A stretch of DNA of 64,000 bases from Plantago major (GCA_026545765.1 CM048844.1:18670237-18734236), one strand, 5' to 3'. Counted from the stretch's first letter, positions 35,895-49,115 are shown. Numbers and translations: made by a program. Notes: generated from the letters alone by a model not told the origin.

Positions 35895-36574
35895 TATACT
35901 CTATAAGCTTTTCTATTCATAGAATAACCAAGAAACACACCTTCATCTGCCTTTGGTTGAAATGTTCTTAGATACTCCTTTCCATTGTTAAGAACAAAAC
36001 ATCTACAACCAAATACTTTCAGATGTTTGATATTAGGGGGTCTACCAACCAAGAGTTCATAAGGGGTCTTGTCATGGTGTTTGTTTATCAAACATCTGTT
36101 CTGAGTGTAGCATGTCAGTTTACGCTTCAACCCAATAAACTTCACTTATTTCAAAGGTCGCCTAGCATTGTCCTTACGCTTCTTTAAGGGTTCTATTTTT
36201 CCTTCGTAAACACCATTTTGTTGTGGTGTTCTCACAGAGGAAAGTTGGTGTTGTATACCTTGTCGTTATAAACTCCTTTATGTAATCGGTCGACAAACTC
36301 AAGACCATGGTCTATTCTCGATCATAGTATACCTTGTCATTTTTCATGACTTCAAGCTTATTCAAAGAAGTTTGGTATCTCCACCCTAGCATCGATTTGT
36401 GTTGCGTAAAGACAACCCAAGTGAATCTTGAGAAGTCATCTACAACAACCAGACCATACTTCTTTCCTGCATAACTAGTTACAGATGATTCAAAAAGATC
36501 CATGTGTAATAGTTGCAGCGGTCTAACACTAGAGTGTCTGGTTTTGGACTTGAAAGAGATCTTGGATTGTTTCC
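35895..36574 (-). pseudogene. Copia H, left piece: integrase core to IN-RT spacer
   Basis: The minus strand reads on from H's right piece (53168 upward). It has LLHMDLFESSVTSYAGKKYG and VVVDDFSRFTWVVF (about 36510-36400), the start of the integrase core with its first Asp, then frame-broken sequence over the second Asp. Next comes CYTQNRCLINK, TPYELLVGRPPNIKHLKVFG and CRCFVLNNGKEYLRTFQPKA (36145-35873). T truncates it at 35894. One copy of TTTCC (36570-36574) marks E's insertion. Confidence 0.8.
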
Positions 36575-38269
36575 TGTTGGTCCAGAAAACGGCAAAGTAA
36601 AAGACTAGAGGGGGGGGGGGTGAATAGTCTTTTAAAATTTTTTGTCGATAACAACTATTTCTCGATATATCAATAGATATCCGATACTTAGAATCAGAAA
36701 GGAAGACTTAATAAAGATAAGTGCGTAAACTTAATATGTGTGTGTGTTTGAAATGTAAATACATAAACGTAAATAACACAAAGAAGTATAGTGGTATCCG
36801 GAGGTGGTGTAATCGTCAACTAATCCACTTCGGTCTATCGAGACCTAGAATTCACTAGAATGTATAATTGAGTTCTCCTTACAATAATCCTATTCTAAGA
36901 TTCTTAACAATCGTTCCCAACCAAATGTTCCCCGAGTTGTTCCCGCTTTCACAAACAAGTACTTCCTATACTCGTAAACCTTCGAGTTATTCCTAGCTTC
37001 CCAAGCTAAGTACTTCCTATACTCAATAACCTTGAGTTATTCCTTAGTTTCCCAAATCAAGTACTTCCTATACTCCAGAACCTTGGAGTTATTCCCATTT
37101 TTCAAACTAAGTACTTCCGCATCCACGCCAGCTTATGGTGTTGGTTTTGGTTCGAGTTGTCGATGAGCGCCTTAATAACTTTTCGCTTAATCGATATCTC
37201 TCGGAACTGTTACTTAATACACTTTACAAACAGATGGTATCTTGTTCGATTTCGACCTAAGTCTTATGATATCTGCTCAAGAGAATGAATCTCAGATATT
37301 TGATCTTTTGATTCAACTCCTTCACAGATAGCTTTGCTTGTTTAGGATCAGGACACTTAGAACTTCAATGTTTACTCAAGATCAAAAGCTTTGGTCGCAA
37401 CAGAAAGCTTTGTGAGTAAGTAAGTTGCTTTGAGAGAGTAAGACGTTCAACGTTTTCAAGTTATGTCGTGTGTCTAAGGTTCCGTGTGTTCTCTCAAGTA
37501 GTCTAAGTGTTGATATTTATAGATGAATTTGAGTACCGTTTGAATAGTATCCGTTAGGCTCAAATTCGAACTATCGATATCTGTGTATAGTAAGAAAGGT
37601 GTTTGTCTTCTTCGGTCGCCGCTGCTTTTATTCGCATATCTCTCTTCGCATTAAATGCATTGTACTATACTTTTGTCTCAGAAGGTCAACGGAACTATGC
37701 TTTGTATCAGAGACTAGTGATATCTGATTCTTTGCACGTCCTTATCTTTAATCTTTAGATACCACTTGTATTTATTGAAACAACTTTGTTTGCAATATAT
37801 ATGTTCCTTTTTCAGAAACGTGGTTAATGCTCAAGGTATCTGAGAATAGATATCTGTGGACACTTTCCTTGTTTTCAGATATGTCTCTTATTTCTCGATA
37901 TCTCTCAGGGTACGCTTTGTTTGAAACTATTCGTGTCTTCAAGATATCCGCTAAGATATCCGAACAATGATTCAATAATCTTGTGCGCTTTTCTTCAAGT
38001 CTTCAATGTCATGAGCTTCACTGGATGTCTTCTTCGGTCTTCTTCATAAAATAAAATTACATTTTGAGACCTAACATCCTATACAAGATTAGCTAGACTA
38101 TCATACTTAGCGGGTTTCCTCTTTACAAAGGTTCAAGTGAACCAAGAGTACTAATCACCTTTCTGAGACTAAGATAAGTCATCATGTTGCTGATCAAAAC
38201 TAAATAGATATTCTTTACAAAATATCTTACAAAAAAATCCTAACAAATTTCTCAAGAAATTTCCCAACA
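36575..38269 (-). repeat. E 3' LTR
   Basis: 1,695 bp, closely matching 51469-53167. It carries an 11-G run at 36610-36620 (shorter in the 5' LTR), a TATA-like atttatag near 37518, and tandem modules of about 55 bp with ttcctatactc and gttattcc (36950-37120). The outer edge at 38269 is uncertain by about 15 bp because the first TGTT of the 5' LTR is not matched. Confidence 0.88.
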
Positions 38270-38270
38270 A

Positions 38271-38286
38271 ATTTCCCCCTTTTTGA
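38271..38286 (-). other. E polypurine tract
   Basis: The minus strand reads aaaaagggggaaat immediately before the 3' LTR, the expected position and composition. Confidence 0.7.
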
Positions 38287-38573
38287 TCAGTCAACGATGA
38301 CTATCTTTACCCATTACAAATCTGGATGAGGAAACAATCCACCACTTAATCATTTCTTATGATCTTTCAATTCATATAGTTAAGTGCAGAAAGTAAACAT
38401 CAACCAAATCACAAGGTGTGATCTTTGATGACAAGTTATCTTTTATAGAATACTATCTGAGAGTAAGTTCTTCAGATAAGTTACAAATAAAGATTACACA
38501 TAACTTCAATACATGATACAGTTAAGCTCAGTCAGCAAAAATACAAAAACTACATAGTAAATTAGGACAACAG

Positions 38574-38575
<2 letters not shown>

Positions 38576-38609
<34 letters not shown>
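38576..38609. repeat. poly-T run, about 30 bases
   Basis: A homopolymer lies in E between the extra ORF and the 3' LTR. Its length is likely unreliable in any assembly. Confidence 0.8.
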
Positions 38610-38613
<4 letters not shown>

Positions 38614-39430
38614 AGCTCCAAGTAAACATCCTAATAGACTAGTCTTCAATCTTCAAGTCTTCAACAGTATTTCTATGGATCAGTCTGCAAATTTCCTATC
38701 TCCAAACCTTTTGATGTCATCAGAATAATCATAGAGAAGAGTTCTGACGAGCATCTCGTGTCTCCGCAAATCCACGACCTCTTCAGGTTTTGGTAGGATT
38801 TTTCTTGACAAAATGTTTGACCCATAGGTACTTTCCCCACTTCCAGGCATGCTCTATTCTGATATCTGAAAGCTTGAAGTATTCGTAGATAATCTTCAGA
38901 TATCTGATGTCACCCTTGTATTGATCTTCCGCCGATAGAACGATTCATGTGGTTCCACAAATGAAGTCTTGGTCTTGTGCTGCTCGTTGATATTCGTAAT
39001 TTTGTGCACATCATCCGCTTTCCATATGGACAATCATCGAGAGGTCCTTCTTCACGGCTTCGCCTTCGACAACTTCAAAATCCAACCATGCTTTGATGTG
39101 ATGTGTTGATCAAGGTAGGTTTATCCTTTCTCCATGCCATAAGTTGTTTATGGATCGGTTCGAAATCTTGAATTTACTAATAGATGCTTAAGTTCCGTAA
39201 TCCAATAGCCATTTTTCTCGATTGATGCACCAGAGATGAGAGGAATCATCACATACTTCACATACTCTATTTCGCTTCTTCCGCCCGAGTGGAAGTCGAC
39301 TTTGTCTTTCTCAGCTCTCACCGCTCCTTCTCCGCCTTGAATTCTCTTTGGGGTTGTTGTTGAAGAACCACCACCGGATAGACTTGGTATTTCCAAAGGG
39401 TGTTTTAGCTACTAGTGGCTTTGGCACTAT

Positions 39431-41137
39431 GGGCTCGCCAGCTTTTCAATTTTCATTTTTTCGTGAAGAGGAGCTTCATCTTCATCGCTTCTCATCATCA
39501 TCAAGATTATATCTTGTGAGAGTTTTACAGCCTTCTTCATTGCCCAGGGACTTGATTTGACCTTCTTCTTCTTCTTCTTCTTCTTCTTCTTCTTCTTCTT
39601 CTTCTTCTTCTTCTTCTTCTTCTTCTTCTTCAGATTCATCAATCCTCTAACTTGTCTTCTCCTTGGAGCCTCGGTACTCCTTGGAGGTTTCTACGTGGCC
39701 CTTGTTACCATTTCGTTCCTTCAAGAGGGTTTCGGGAAGCAAGGCTAGAGGAGGGTTTATCGATTCGAGTGGTGGGAAGTTTTTCTTCTTCCTTCAACCG
39801 CACTACTCCAGATTTCTTCGTGTTTTCTTCTCCTTCGCCATTCCCCGACTTTGAGGTCCAGATTTGTACTTTCTTTCCCTTAGTCATTGTCATGACTCCT
39901 CATAAAGGAATCGAGAGAGAGTCAAAATGCCATCAGATAATTATAGGTGACCAACTTCAAGTCTGGTTTGAGCTCGATTTTGCTTGATAAGTCCATTGTC
40001 CTTATCTGAGCTCCGCCAATGGGCCTAGGATGGCATCCGCTTCCCAAAGAAGGTAACTTGCCTCTTGGAAAGCTTTTTCAGCTAAAGACACATCATCGTC
40101 CCTTATCATTCCTGCATCTTTCCGAGCAATGACTATGCTAGTTGTTCTCGAGTGATGAGCTCAAAGGAACTTTCTCATTTCAGAGGGATCGAGGCAATTA
40201 CTTCCTTGTTCAAAGGAAGACATCTCCTTGTTCGTGAGTAGCCAAGATTGCACTGCTCATGTATTCATGGGAGTGGACGTCATGGCGGGGCTCGCTTAGG
40301 CTTTCAATTTTCCTTTTCTCGTGAAGAGGAGCTTCATCTTCATCGCTTCTCATCATCATCAAGATTAGATCTTGTGAGAGTTTTACTCTTCTTCATCGCC
40401 TGTGGACTTGATGTGACCTTCTTCTTCTTCCTCTTCGTAAGATTCATCAATCCTCTAACTTGTCTTCTCCTTGGAGCCTTGGTACTCCTTGGAGGTTTCT
40501 GTGCCATGGCCCTTGTTACCATTTTGGTTCCTTCAGTAGGTTTCTGGGAAGCAACTAGGCTAGAGGAGGGTTCATTGATTCTGAGTGGTGGCTGGGAAGT
40601 TTTTCTTCTTCCTTTCTGAACCGCACCAGCTCCAGATTTCTTCGTGTTTTCTTCTCCTTCTTCCCATTCCCCCTGACTTTGAGGTCCAGATTTGTACTTT
40701 CTTTCCCCCTTAGTCATTGTTGGCTGACTCAGTCTCATAAAGGAATCTGAGAGAGAGTCAAAATGCCATTGTAGATAATTATAGGCAGTGACCAACTTCT
40801 GAAGTTCGGCTTTGAGCTCCTGATTTTGCTTGATAAGTCTATTGTCCTTATCAGTGAGCTCTGCCAATGGGCCTAGGATGGCATCCGCTTCAAAGAAGTA
40901 ACTTGCCTCTTGGAAAGCTTTTTCAGCTAAAGACACATCATCGTCCCTTATCATTCCCAGATCTTTCTGAGCAATGACTATGCTAGTTGTTCTCTGAGTG
41001 ATGAGCTCAGTGAACTTTCTCATTTCAGAGGGGACTAAGGCAATTACTTCCTTGTTCTGTGAAGACATCTCCTTGTTCAGAGTAGCCAAGATTGCAATTG
41101 CTCATGTATTCACGGGAGGACGTCATGGCGCTTTGTT
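39431..41137. repeat. tandem duplication of about 858 bp in E's extra ORF
   Basis: Copy 1 (about 39431-40280) and copy 2 (about 40281-41137) align with an offset of about 858 bp; for example gtgaagaggagc lies at 39463 and 40321. Copy 2 keeps an open frame of 249 codons (41089-40340, -), while copy 1 is frame-broken. Differences cluster at CTG/CAG sites. Confidence 0.85.
39560..39632. repeat. (CTT)n / (AAG)n microsatellite coding poly-lysine
   Basis: About 23 TTC/CTT triplets. On the minus strand they encode a run of about 23 Lys. The sister copy has only TKRKKKK at the same place (about 40437-40415), so this is a recent expansion. Confidence 0.9.
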
Positions 41138-44100
41138 GAATATTGTAGGAGCAATCAACTTCCTTTTCAAGTGAGAAACCGCTAAATGTTCATGGCGGTG
41201 CTCGCAAGTCTTGTCTTCTTCATCATCCGAGTGATTAGCCCAAAGGATCTTCATCCTCGACATTTTCATCGATCATCGAGTCCAAAGAACCATCTCGTAG
41301 ATTGGTTTCTTTCCTTTCGGGAGGAGGATGGTACTTCTTCAAGATGATGCAGCCTTAGCATCATGCTTCGACTTCGATACTTCTTCAAGATCGAGTTCTT
41401 TGGTGATCTCTTGCGCAGCATCCCGTAGCTCTTTAACCTCAGAGTAAGCAATCATTTCTTCTAAGTATAGATCTTGTAGTTGATCAATCTTATCTCTGGA
41501 TTTAGCTATTTGATCTTCCAGTTGAAGATGGAGCTGTTGTTCTTCTTCCAATAGTTGTCTGAGTTGAGCAGATCTGGTTTAAGTGTTTAGTATTTTCTGA
41601 TTTGTTTCTTCAGAAAGCTCAACTACTTGTTCAGTAGTAACTGCGTGTTGGTTAGAAGATGGATGAGTAGATTTCTGAGGTGATGAAGACGGAGATTTCT
41701 GTGAAGTCTTCTCTTGCTTTTCAGAAATGAGGCATTGTTTCTCGTGAAATTCCTCCGGCCCTCGTGGGGCATCATCATCATCCTTTTTGTCATTATCATC
41801 CTTTTGGTGATGGTCAGTGGGAGGTTCATTAAAGTAATTTTCATTCATTTCTTCCTCCTCATCATCTTCAGATACAAGATTGATCACTTCTGGGATAGTG
41901 ATCTTCTGCCCATTAACTTCTTCTTGTTCAGAAGGTATAAACTGCAGGTCTGGGTAGGATCGCTTGAATGCCATCTCGTAATCTTGTTCCGACCATCTCG
42001 CTCAAAGGCATGTATCAAACTACGCCACTTCTCCGGAAAAGTCCTGATGTAGTAGAGTCGAATCGTATATTGTTCTAGGGAACATTGCTTGACATGTGTT
42101 TCCGTGTCAAGAGCTCGTGCTCGTCGATTGGTTGATCTGTGATTCTCAATATTTCGTAGAGATCGAGCACCTTAACTTCGCCATTTCAAGCATCAATATG
42201 CTTTTGCAGGTGTGAGCTTTGAAGAAGTGAAGCAGTCCCTTGTTTCTTTAATGGGAACCCGCCAGATCTGCTTCGAGCCCGAGTACTTGTGCTCAGAGAT
42301 TTGTTCTATCGAGACAATTGGTGTCTCAGATATCTTGTTGTGAGGTGGAGACTTGGAAGTCGGTCCTCATCAACCTTTCTCGAACCCGAGAGAAATACAA
42401 TACTTAGGAAATAGTTTGAAAGAATCTATGATAAATATGCTTTTAATGAATTCGATTGAGCTACTTACTTCCTCAAAAGGAAGCTCAGATTCATTTTTCG
42501 TAAACTTGTGCGCTTCGGTGTTCTTTCGAGTGATGTTGCCTTGGGGCTTCATCAATTTCCATTGATGCAGGGATGTCGCAACTTTATCCCTTGCATTTCT
42601 ACTTCAAATAGCCGTAAGTAGAAAGTATCAATATTAGAAGAGATAAAAGATAACCCAAGATGAAGAATACTTGTCACTTGATTGTCATATACCTTCAAGT
42701 TTGAAGGCTCATTGATGTGTTCTTCGTAAACCTTGGTCGTTTCGGTTTGTCTCCGCATTTCGCTTTATCTTCTTCTATCTCACTTGAGCTCATAGAAACA
42801 TTTAACATGAATGAGCACATAAACATTTTTATGAAAAATTAGTTCTCTTTAAGAATCATTTACCGTGGCATGTGCTCGATTTCTCAAGAGTCGAGGTCAA
42901 GGGACCTCTTTTTCAAGATCTCGAGGCAAGCTTCACTTCCTCTTGCTTCGTTTCTAACTCAAATTCAGAATAAAGAAATTCTTATGAGGAAACAAGATTT
43001 ATAAGTATAAATTTTTTCACAAGGTAAGAGTTAAACCAATCATTTACCTGAGCAATTTCAGGCTGATTGGTCTCTGGAACTTGTGACCTTTCTATACATT
43101 GGTCGTCTTGTCTCAAAGGCAGCTTTCTTTGTTTGAAGTTTCGGTACTTCACACCTTTCCGAGTATGCAACTCGCTTGCCTCCCGGTTGATCATTCGAGT
43201 AGATGTCTCGCTTGATCCTCTCATCGAGTTGGGGAACCCGCCATTTACAGATTTTCTTCAAAGATAATGCTATTGCTGGTAATTCGAAATGGAGTTCATT
43301 TACCATTTCATCAACCACTTGTGGCTGATGTGGTTGTTGTGTTTGTGGTTGTTAAATTAAAAATGAAGATACTCATAATATAGTGGTTGTCTGGAAGCAG
43401 AAGATTGATCAGTTGAATGTTCTTCCAGATTTTTAGATGTGGCATTTCCATCAGCATCTGCCAGCACTAAAATACCACTTATCAAGGCTTTTTGAAGTTG
43501 TGCAAGAGAGACATTCCCTGATGATGTGTTTGCACCAACAACCTTTGCTATAGGTTCAGCAACATGTGGTGTAGGTTCTTCTTCAGATACCTTATCACCA
43601 GTTACTTTTTCAGTAACCTTAGCCCTCTTTGTTCTTTCTAGGACTTGAGAGATGACTAGATCATCATCTTCATCGTCAGAGCTCTCATCAGCATTGGGAA
43701 CTGATTGGTCCATTATTCTTGCGGTTTCTGCAGATGGGGCTTGGTGCTTTTCACCACTCTTGGCAGCATTTATGAGTTCATCAGCAAGGCTTTCTGCATT
43801 AGTCGCAACAATTCTGAAAGCACTTTCTCTTGCTGAGTCAATTTGTTCAGTAGTTGATAACTCTTTTGCAGCATTGATGAGTTCATCTGCCATTATCGCC
43901 CATCGGCAATGCCCGCAGATATCCGAGAATTGACAACCTTTGGGTGTGTCTTCCGATTTGCCAAAGAAACTTCTTTCTTGAAGTTCTGCTTCGTCGCAAC
44001 CTTTTCTTCAGATATCTTTTCAGATTTTCGCTTAGACCTTTCCGAGACCCAAAGAACCTTTTTCATCAAATTTGTATACTCATATTTATAGAGTAAGTTA

Positions 44101-45137
44101 TCATTGGCTATTTCACCTCTCTCGAGCTCAATGCCAAGCTTTTCCAAAGAAGTATCATATCTTCGACCATAACCATCGTGGCCTTTCGCTCACTAGTCCT
44201 TTGATAATCTTAGGCTCAAGCCTTGAATCTTCTTCACGAATTTCATGAAGGCGCATTTTCCCAGCTTAAAAGGGTTTTCCAATTTTGTCTTGTCGATTCA
44301 AAGAAGAACATCATGATCCATCGTTCTTGGCTTATCCGTCAAGACCTCCTTGTAGACCATCAAAGCATCCGTGAAGAATGCAAGCCAAGATATCCTAGTG
44401 AACCAACAGATGTCCGGTTGGATGTCAAGAAGTTTGAACTCAAAGGTGTATCCGATTTTTCAAGATCACACACGCCATCGTAAAGTTCTTTAACACCTTC
44501 AAGGAGTTCATCATCCTTCGTGTTTATTTCAAAATCCTTTCCAAGATTTTGAACCTCAAACAACTTACGAAAGTTGTTAAGTCCAAAAGGATTTCCTTTC
44601 CTCGATCGAGGTTTTGATAGACACTATTTCAAAGGTTTTGTAAACACAGAAATAATCTCGAGTTGTTGTAAAATTCCAACACATCGAAAGTGATGAAATT
44701 CCACTTGCGAAAGCGATAGAAAACCTTGATTTGTGCCTTTTTCAAGCATGTCAAGAATCGATTTTCCGCTTGGTTTCTATTGCATAGAGAGGTATTCTCA
44801 ACCATGGCACCACCCCAAATCATTCTGCGTGACTTGAAGTCCAATGGTCGATTAAAACTCCTACTAGTCGATTGTTCACAATAATCAACTCGTGCTTGCT
44901 TTTCAGCATCAAAGGAGGTTTGGGATTTCGTGTTGAAGTGTTCTTGGAGGCCATCTCTTTATATAGTGTAGGAATTGAAATTGGTGTTTGAAAGAGATTT
45001 GATTCAAGAATTTTGCGTAAAAACTTAATCTTGATTTGCAGAGATTGTAGAGGGTTTGCAGAGAATCAAGAGAAGGATTTGCTATTTTTGTAAGATGAAA
45101 TTTTGATTAGGCAAAAGTGATTTCATTTGCCAAAATC

Positions 45138-45149
45138 CTATATATATAG
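45138..45149 (-). promoter_or_regulatory. candidate internal TATA box for E's extra ORF
   Basis: The minus strand reads ctatatatataggattttgg, ending about 185 bp upstream of the ATG at 44954. The same sequence context (tatatatatgggattttgg, then aaatcacttt and gcctaatc) occurs before A's ORF at 61950. Conservation in a non-coding spacer suggests a role. Confidence 0.5.
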
Positions 45150-45479
45150 CTTTAATCCCAATGCATAAATACATACAAATTGATTTTGTGTGTACGATTC
45201 CGTGATTTGCAAACAAAGTGAGAAAAAGCTAGTTCGCATTAAATGCTTAGTGGGCCATGTCCTAATTTCAAATTCACTATTTATCGTGGAATTAATTTCC
45301 ACCAGATAGATCAATCGATTAACTTCATCAAGGGTCACCATTGTTTTTCAAAGAATGATCACAATCAACAAGTGTAATTGTGCCCATTTAATGAATTTTG
45401 GCGACTTGCTATCCTAAACACAATTGTATGACCAAGGACACTGCTCTCTTATAGAGTGATTTATATCCAGTTCCAAATT

Positions 45480-48400
45480 TCGTAGATCTTAAGCTATCTT
45501 TTGCTCTTTAGCCTTTCGACTTTTGATACCTGCTCCATTTCTCTTTTCTTTCTCGATACCCGCCCAGATACCTCTTCTCCGGATGCCTGCTCCAGATACT
45601 CTTCTCCGGATGCCTGCTCTGCACATCCGAACTTTTTCGCTCATTGGTAGTTCCATTAGTCCAAGACTATGTCTTAAGGCCAAGAATCTACTTTCTTGTA
45701 GTGGCTTAGTGAAGATATCTGCAAGTTGGTCTTTAGTGCCAATCTTGAGTATCTCTATATCGCCTTTTCAACATGGTCTCCATGAAGTGATGTCTAACAT
45801 CAATGTGCTTGTTCTCGCATGAAATTTAGGATTCGTGTAATCGCATAATAGCACTTGTGTTATCACGTAAATGGGAGTTTTCTTCTCATCGAGTCCATAG
45901 TCTTCGAGTTGTTGTTGTATCCACGTAATTTGTGTTGCACAACAACCAAAGAATATACTCAAATTTCCGTGGTAGAAGTTGCAATTGAGTTTTGCTTCTT
46001 GCTAAACCATGAGATAAGTCTAGTACCCGTAAACCCATGTTCCCGAAATGCTTCCTATCAAGCAATGATCCAAAGATAATCAGTCATTCGAGTACCCAAA
46101 TAAACTCAATCCACTTTCTTTAGGATACCACAATCCTACATCTATCGACCTTTTACATACCTTAATATTTTCATAGCAATGTTGTAGTGTGTTTGCATTG
46201 GATTTGTCTGAAATCTAGCACATACTCCAACGGCATATTGAATATCAGGTCTACTTGCAGTGAGGTAAAGTAGTGAACCTATCAATTTCCTATACTTATG
46301 TTCTTCAACACTCTTATCTGATTCAGTATAGGTCATTTTGGTTCCAATGCTCATAGGTATCTTAGCATTCTTTCGTAAGGCTTAAGATTGAATTTTGTGA
46401 GCATATTTTGCATACTTTGTCCATTTAATGAATATTCCATCATTGAGTTGCTTGACTTGCAATCCTAGGAAATAATTCATTTCTCCCATCATGCTCATCT
46501 CAAACTTGCTTTTCATGAGATTTGAAAAGTCATTACAAAGTTTCTTATCCTTAGATCCAAATATGATGTGATCAACATATACTTGAACTAAGAGTAGTTT
46601 CCCATCATGATTTAAGGTAAATAAAGTTTTATCAACTTCACCTTTCTTGAAACCATTTTCCAGAAGGTACTTGGCCAAAGTGTCATACCATGCTCTTGGA
46701 GCCTGTTTCAGTCCATACAGAGCTTTCTGTAGTTTATAGACCATTCTACTTTCTGAGGAAACTTCAAAGCCAGGTGGTTGCTCAACATAAACTTCTTCTG
46801 CATGTTCTCCGTTTAAGAATGCACTTTTGACATCCATCTGATAAACTTTGAAATCTTTATGAGTCTAATGGCTAGAAAGAGTCTTATTGCATCCAACTGC
46901 AATCGTGCATATGACTCGTCAAAATCTAAGCCTTCACCGGTAAATCCTCGCAACCAATCTTGCTTTGTTTCAAGTTATTTCACCAGATTCATTCATCTTG
47001 TTTCGAAAACCCATTTAGTTCCAATCACGCATATTCCTTCTATAAATGGAACTAGTTTCAGACTTTGTTTCTCTCAAATTGATCCAACTCTTCTTGCATT
47101 GCGTAGATCCGCCTTGGTCTTCTAATGCTTCTTCTATATTTTTAGTTCAATATTCGAGATGAAACATCCAAAGAGAGATTTAGCATTTTCACCATCGCCT
47201 CCTAGTCCTAACACCGATTAATCGGTCCAATTATATCCTTTGTAGGATGATCTTTGATCCATCTCATCAAAGGTTTAGTGCTAGTAGGATCAATATCCAA
47301 GTGATCTGAATGTGAATCACTAAGATTTTGATTTGATACTTTTTCAGTATCTGAGATATCTGACATATGGGAAATGTCATTGATATCTGACACTTTTTCA
47401 GTGTTAGAGATATCTGAAACATGCATTTCAGTATTCTTATTTTCAGATACCTCTTTATGATGAAGGTTCTCAAGAATCTGCTCCATTTCCTCGAAAACTC
47501 ATAGGAAATTCTCATCATGTCATGAGTCATCTTTGTTACTAGTTTTTTCAAGCTTTTCACGCCGTAGTCATCCTCACTTTCCATGATGATGTTTCTCCTC
47601 TCTAAGGATTCTTCTTTAGAATCCTCAAGAATAGTTCTTGAACCTTTCCGAGAGTTCATCAATAGGAGGTGTTTTCTTATTTTCATAGAATACAACGTGA
47701 ATCGATTCTTCAATTTTCTTTGTTCTTTTGTAAACTCGTAAGCTTTGCTTGTGGAATAGCCAAGAAAACACCTTCATCCGCCTTTCGTTGAAATGTTCTC
47801 GATAATCTTTCCCATTGTTTAGAACAAAACATCTACAACCAAATACTCTCGATGTTTGATATTAGGGGTCTACCAACCAAGATTTCATAGAGTCCGCCAT
47901 GGTGTTTGTTTATCAAACATCTGCTCGAGTGTAGCAAGTCGTGTTTACGCCTTCAACCCAATAAATTTCACTTATTTCAAAGGTCGCCTAGCATTGTCCT
48001 TGCAGCTTTTCTTTAAGGGTTCCTTTTCTCGCAACACCATTTTGTTGAGGTGTTCTTACAGAGGAAAGTTGGTGTTGTATACCTTGCAGTACAAACTCCT
48101 TTATGTAATCGTTGACAAACTCAAGACCATGGTCTGCTCGATTGCAGATATTTGTCATTTTCTCGACTTCAAGCTTTTCAAAGAAGTTTGGTATCTCCAC
48201 CCTGGCATCAGATTTGTGTTTCAGAAAGACAACCCAAGTGAATCTTGAGAAGTCATCTACAACAACCAGACCATACTTCTTTCCTGCATAACTAGTTAAA
48301 GATGATTCAAATAGATCAATATGTAAAAGTTGCAGTGGTCTAACATTAGAGTGTCTGATTTTGGACTTGAAAGAGATCTTAGATTGTTTCCCCATCTGAC

Positions 48401-49115
48401 AGGTAGAACAGATACCATCCTTTCTGAAAGATGTTTTGGGAAGACCAACCACTAACTCTTTCTTGGCAAGTCTATTCAGAGTTTTGAAGTTCAAGTGACT
48501 CATTCTTTTGTGCCATAACCAGTGCTTTTCTGTGTGACCAGATTGATTCACCATGAGACATTCTTCAGTTGTGGAAGATTCCCAATCGGCAACATAAAGA
48601 CTGCCTTTCCGCCGACCAACTAAGACTGTCTGCTTTGACTCATTGTCAATTAGTTTGCAGTATTTAGCTTTGAATTTTATAGTAAAACCCTTGTCTGCAA
48701 ACTGGCTCATGCTAAATAGATTATATTTCAAATCCTTAACATGTAATACGCCGGATTGTTAAAGTCCCCAATTTGACGCTACAAATCCCGAGAGGGATTT
48801 AATTCTCCAACAAACTGATATCCGCTGCAAGCTTTGTAATTAATCGATTTGCTTTGCTCGCCATGTGCTTTCCGCATCCACTATCAAATAGCCATTGTGC
48901 TTTGGTCCCGGAGGCATTCTCGCACAACAGAAACAGAGATTAGTTCTCATATCTTTGATGGAACCGCCGTAATTAAAAGTTCTTCCAAAGAGGAATCCAT
49001 TTTGAATGAATTTCTTTGAAATATGCTTTGTCCGACAGAACGTAAGGAGGAATTCTTTTGAATGAATGTTATCATTAGTAAGAATTATTTTCCTCGTGTT
49101 CCTAGTGTGCTCCAT
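45480..49115 (-). pseudogene. E pol: protease, integrase, RT, RNase H, broken
   Basis: The protease region (49115-48840) is garbled around the active site (ttgatagtggatgcgg-like DNA near 48870 is readable as DSGC in another frame). GAG-pre-integrase and integrase are in one long frame, 48731-47988: HWLWHKRMSHLNFKTLN, GICSTCQMGKQSKISFKSK, LLHIDLFESSLTSYAGKKYG, ADHGLEFVN, TPQQNGVARKG (the usual E of the triad is lost in ARKG). RT, 46837-46382: MDVKSAFLNGEHAEEVYVEQ, ALYGLKQAPRAWYDTLAKYL, and YVDHIIFGS, where the catalytic YVDD has become YVDH. The RT end and RNase H (46354-45480) are in several frames, with ATRCCAT- and TKPL-type blocks. Confidence 0.8.

Larger units (their letters stand above)
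38640..44954 (-). pseudogene. E extra 3' ORF region (env-like position), about 6.3 kb, broken
   Basis: It begins ATG at 44954 (MASKNTS) and is homologous to A's ORF at 62152. Fragments, in order: LIIVNNRLVG, WTSSH and IWGG-type start; NLGKDFEINTKDDELLEGVK (44563-44360); EKLGIELERGEIANDNLLYK (44147-43893); DELINAAK repeats with SVPNADESSDDEDDDLVISQ and SLAQLQKALISGILV (43893-43357); KKICKWRVPQLDERIKRDI (43318-43058); a very acidic block with PEVINLVSEDDEEEE (about 41900-41850); a coiled coil (LIKQNQELKAELQKLV) and basic tail (41089-40340), then a second copy of that part with a Lys run. It ends near 38640. It matches no gag, pol or classical envelope; no signal peptide or membrane segment is seen. 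Its function is unknown. Confidence 0.6.

Noticed and set aside
39427..39642. Poly-lysine open frame as a stand-alone gene
   Set aside because: It is an (AAG)n microsatellite within the E accessory ORF and has no independent start context.
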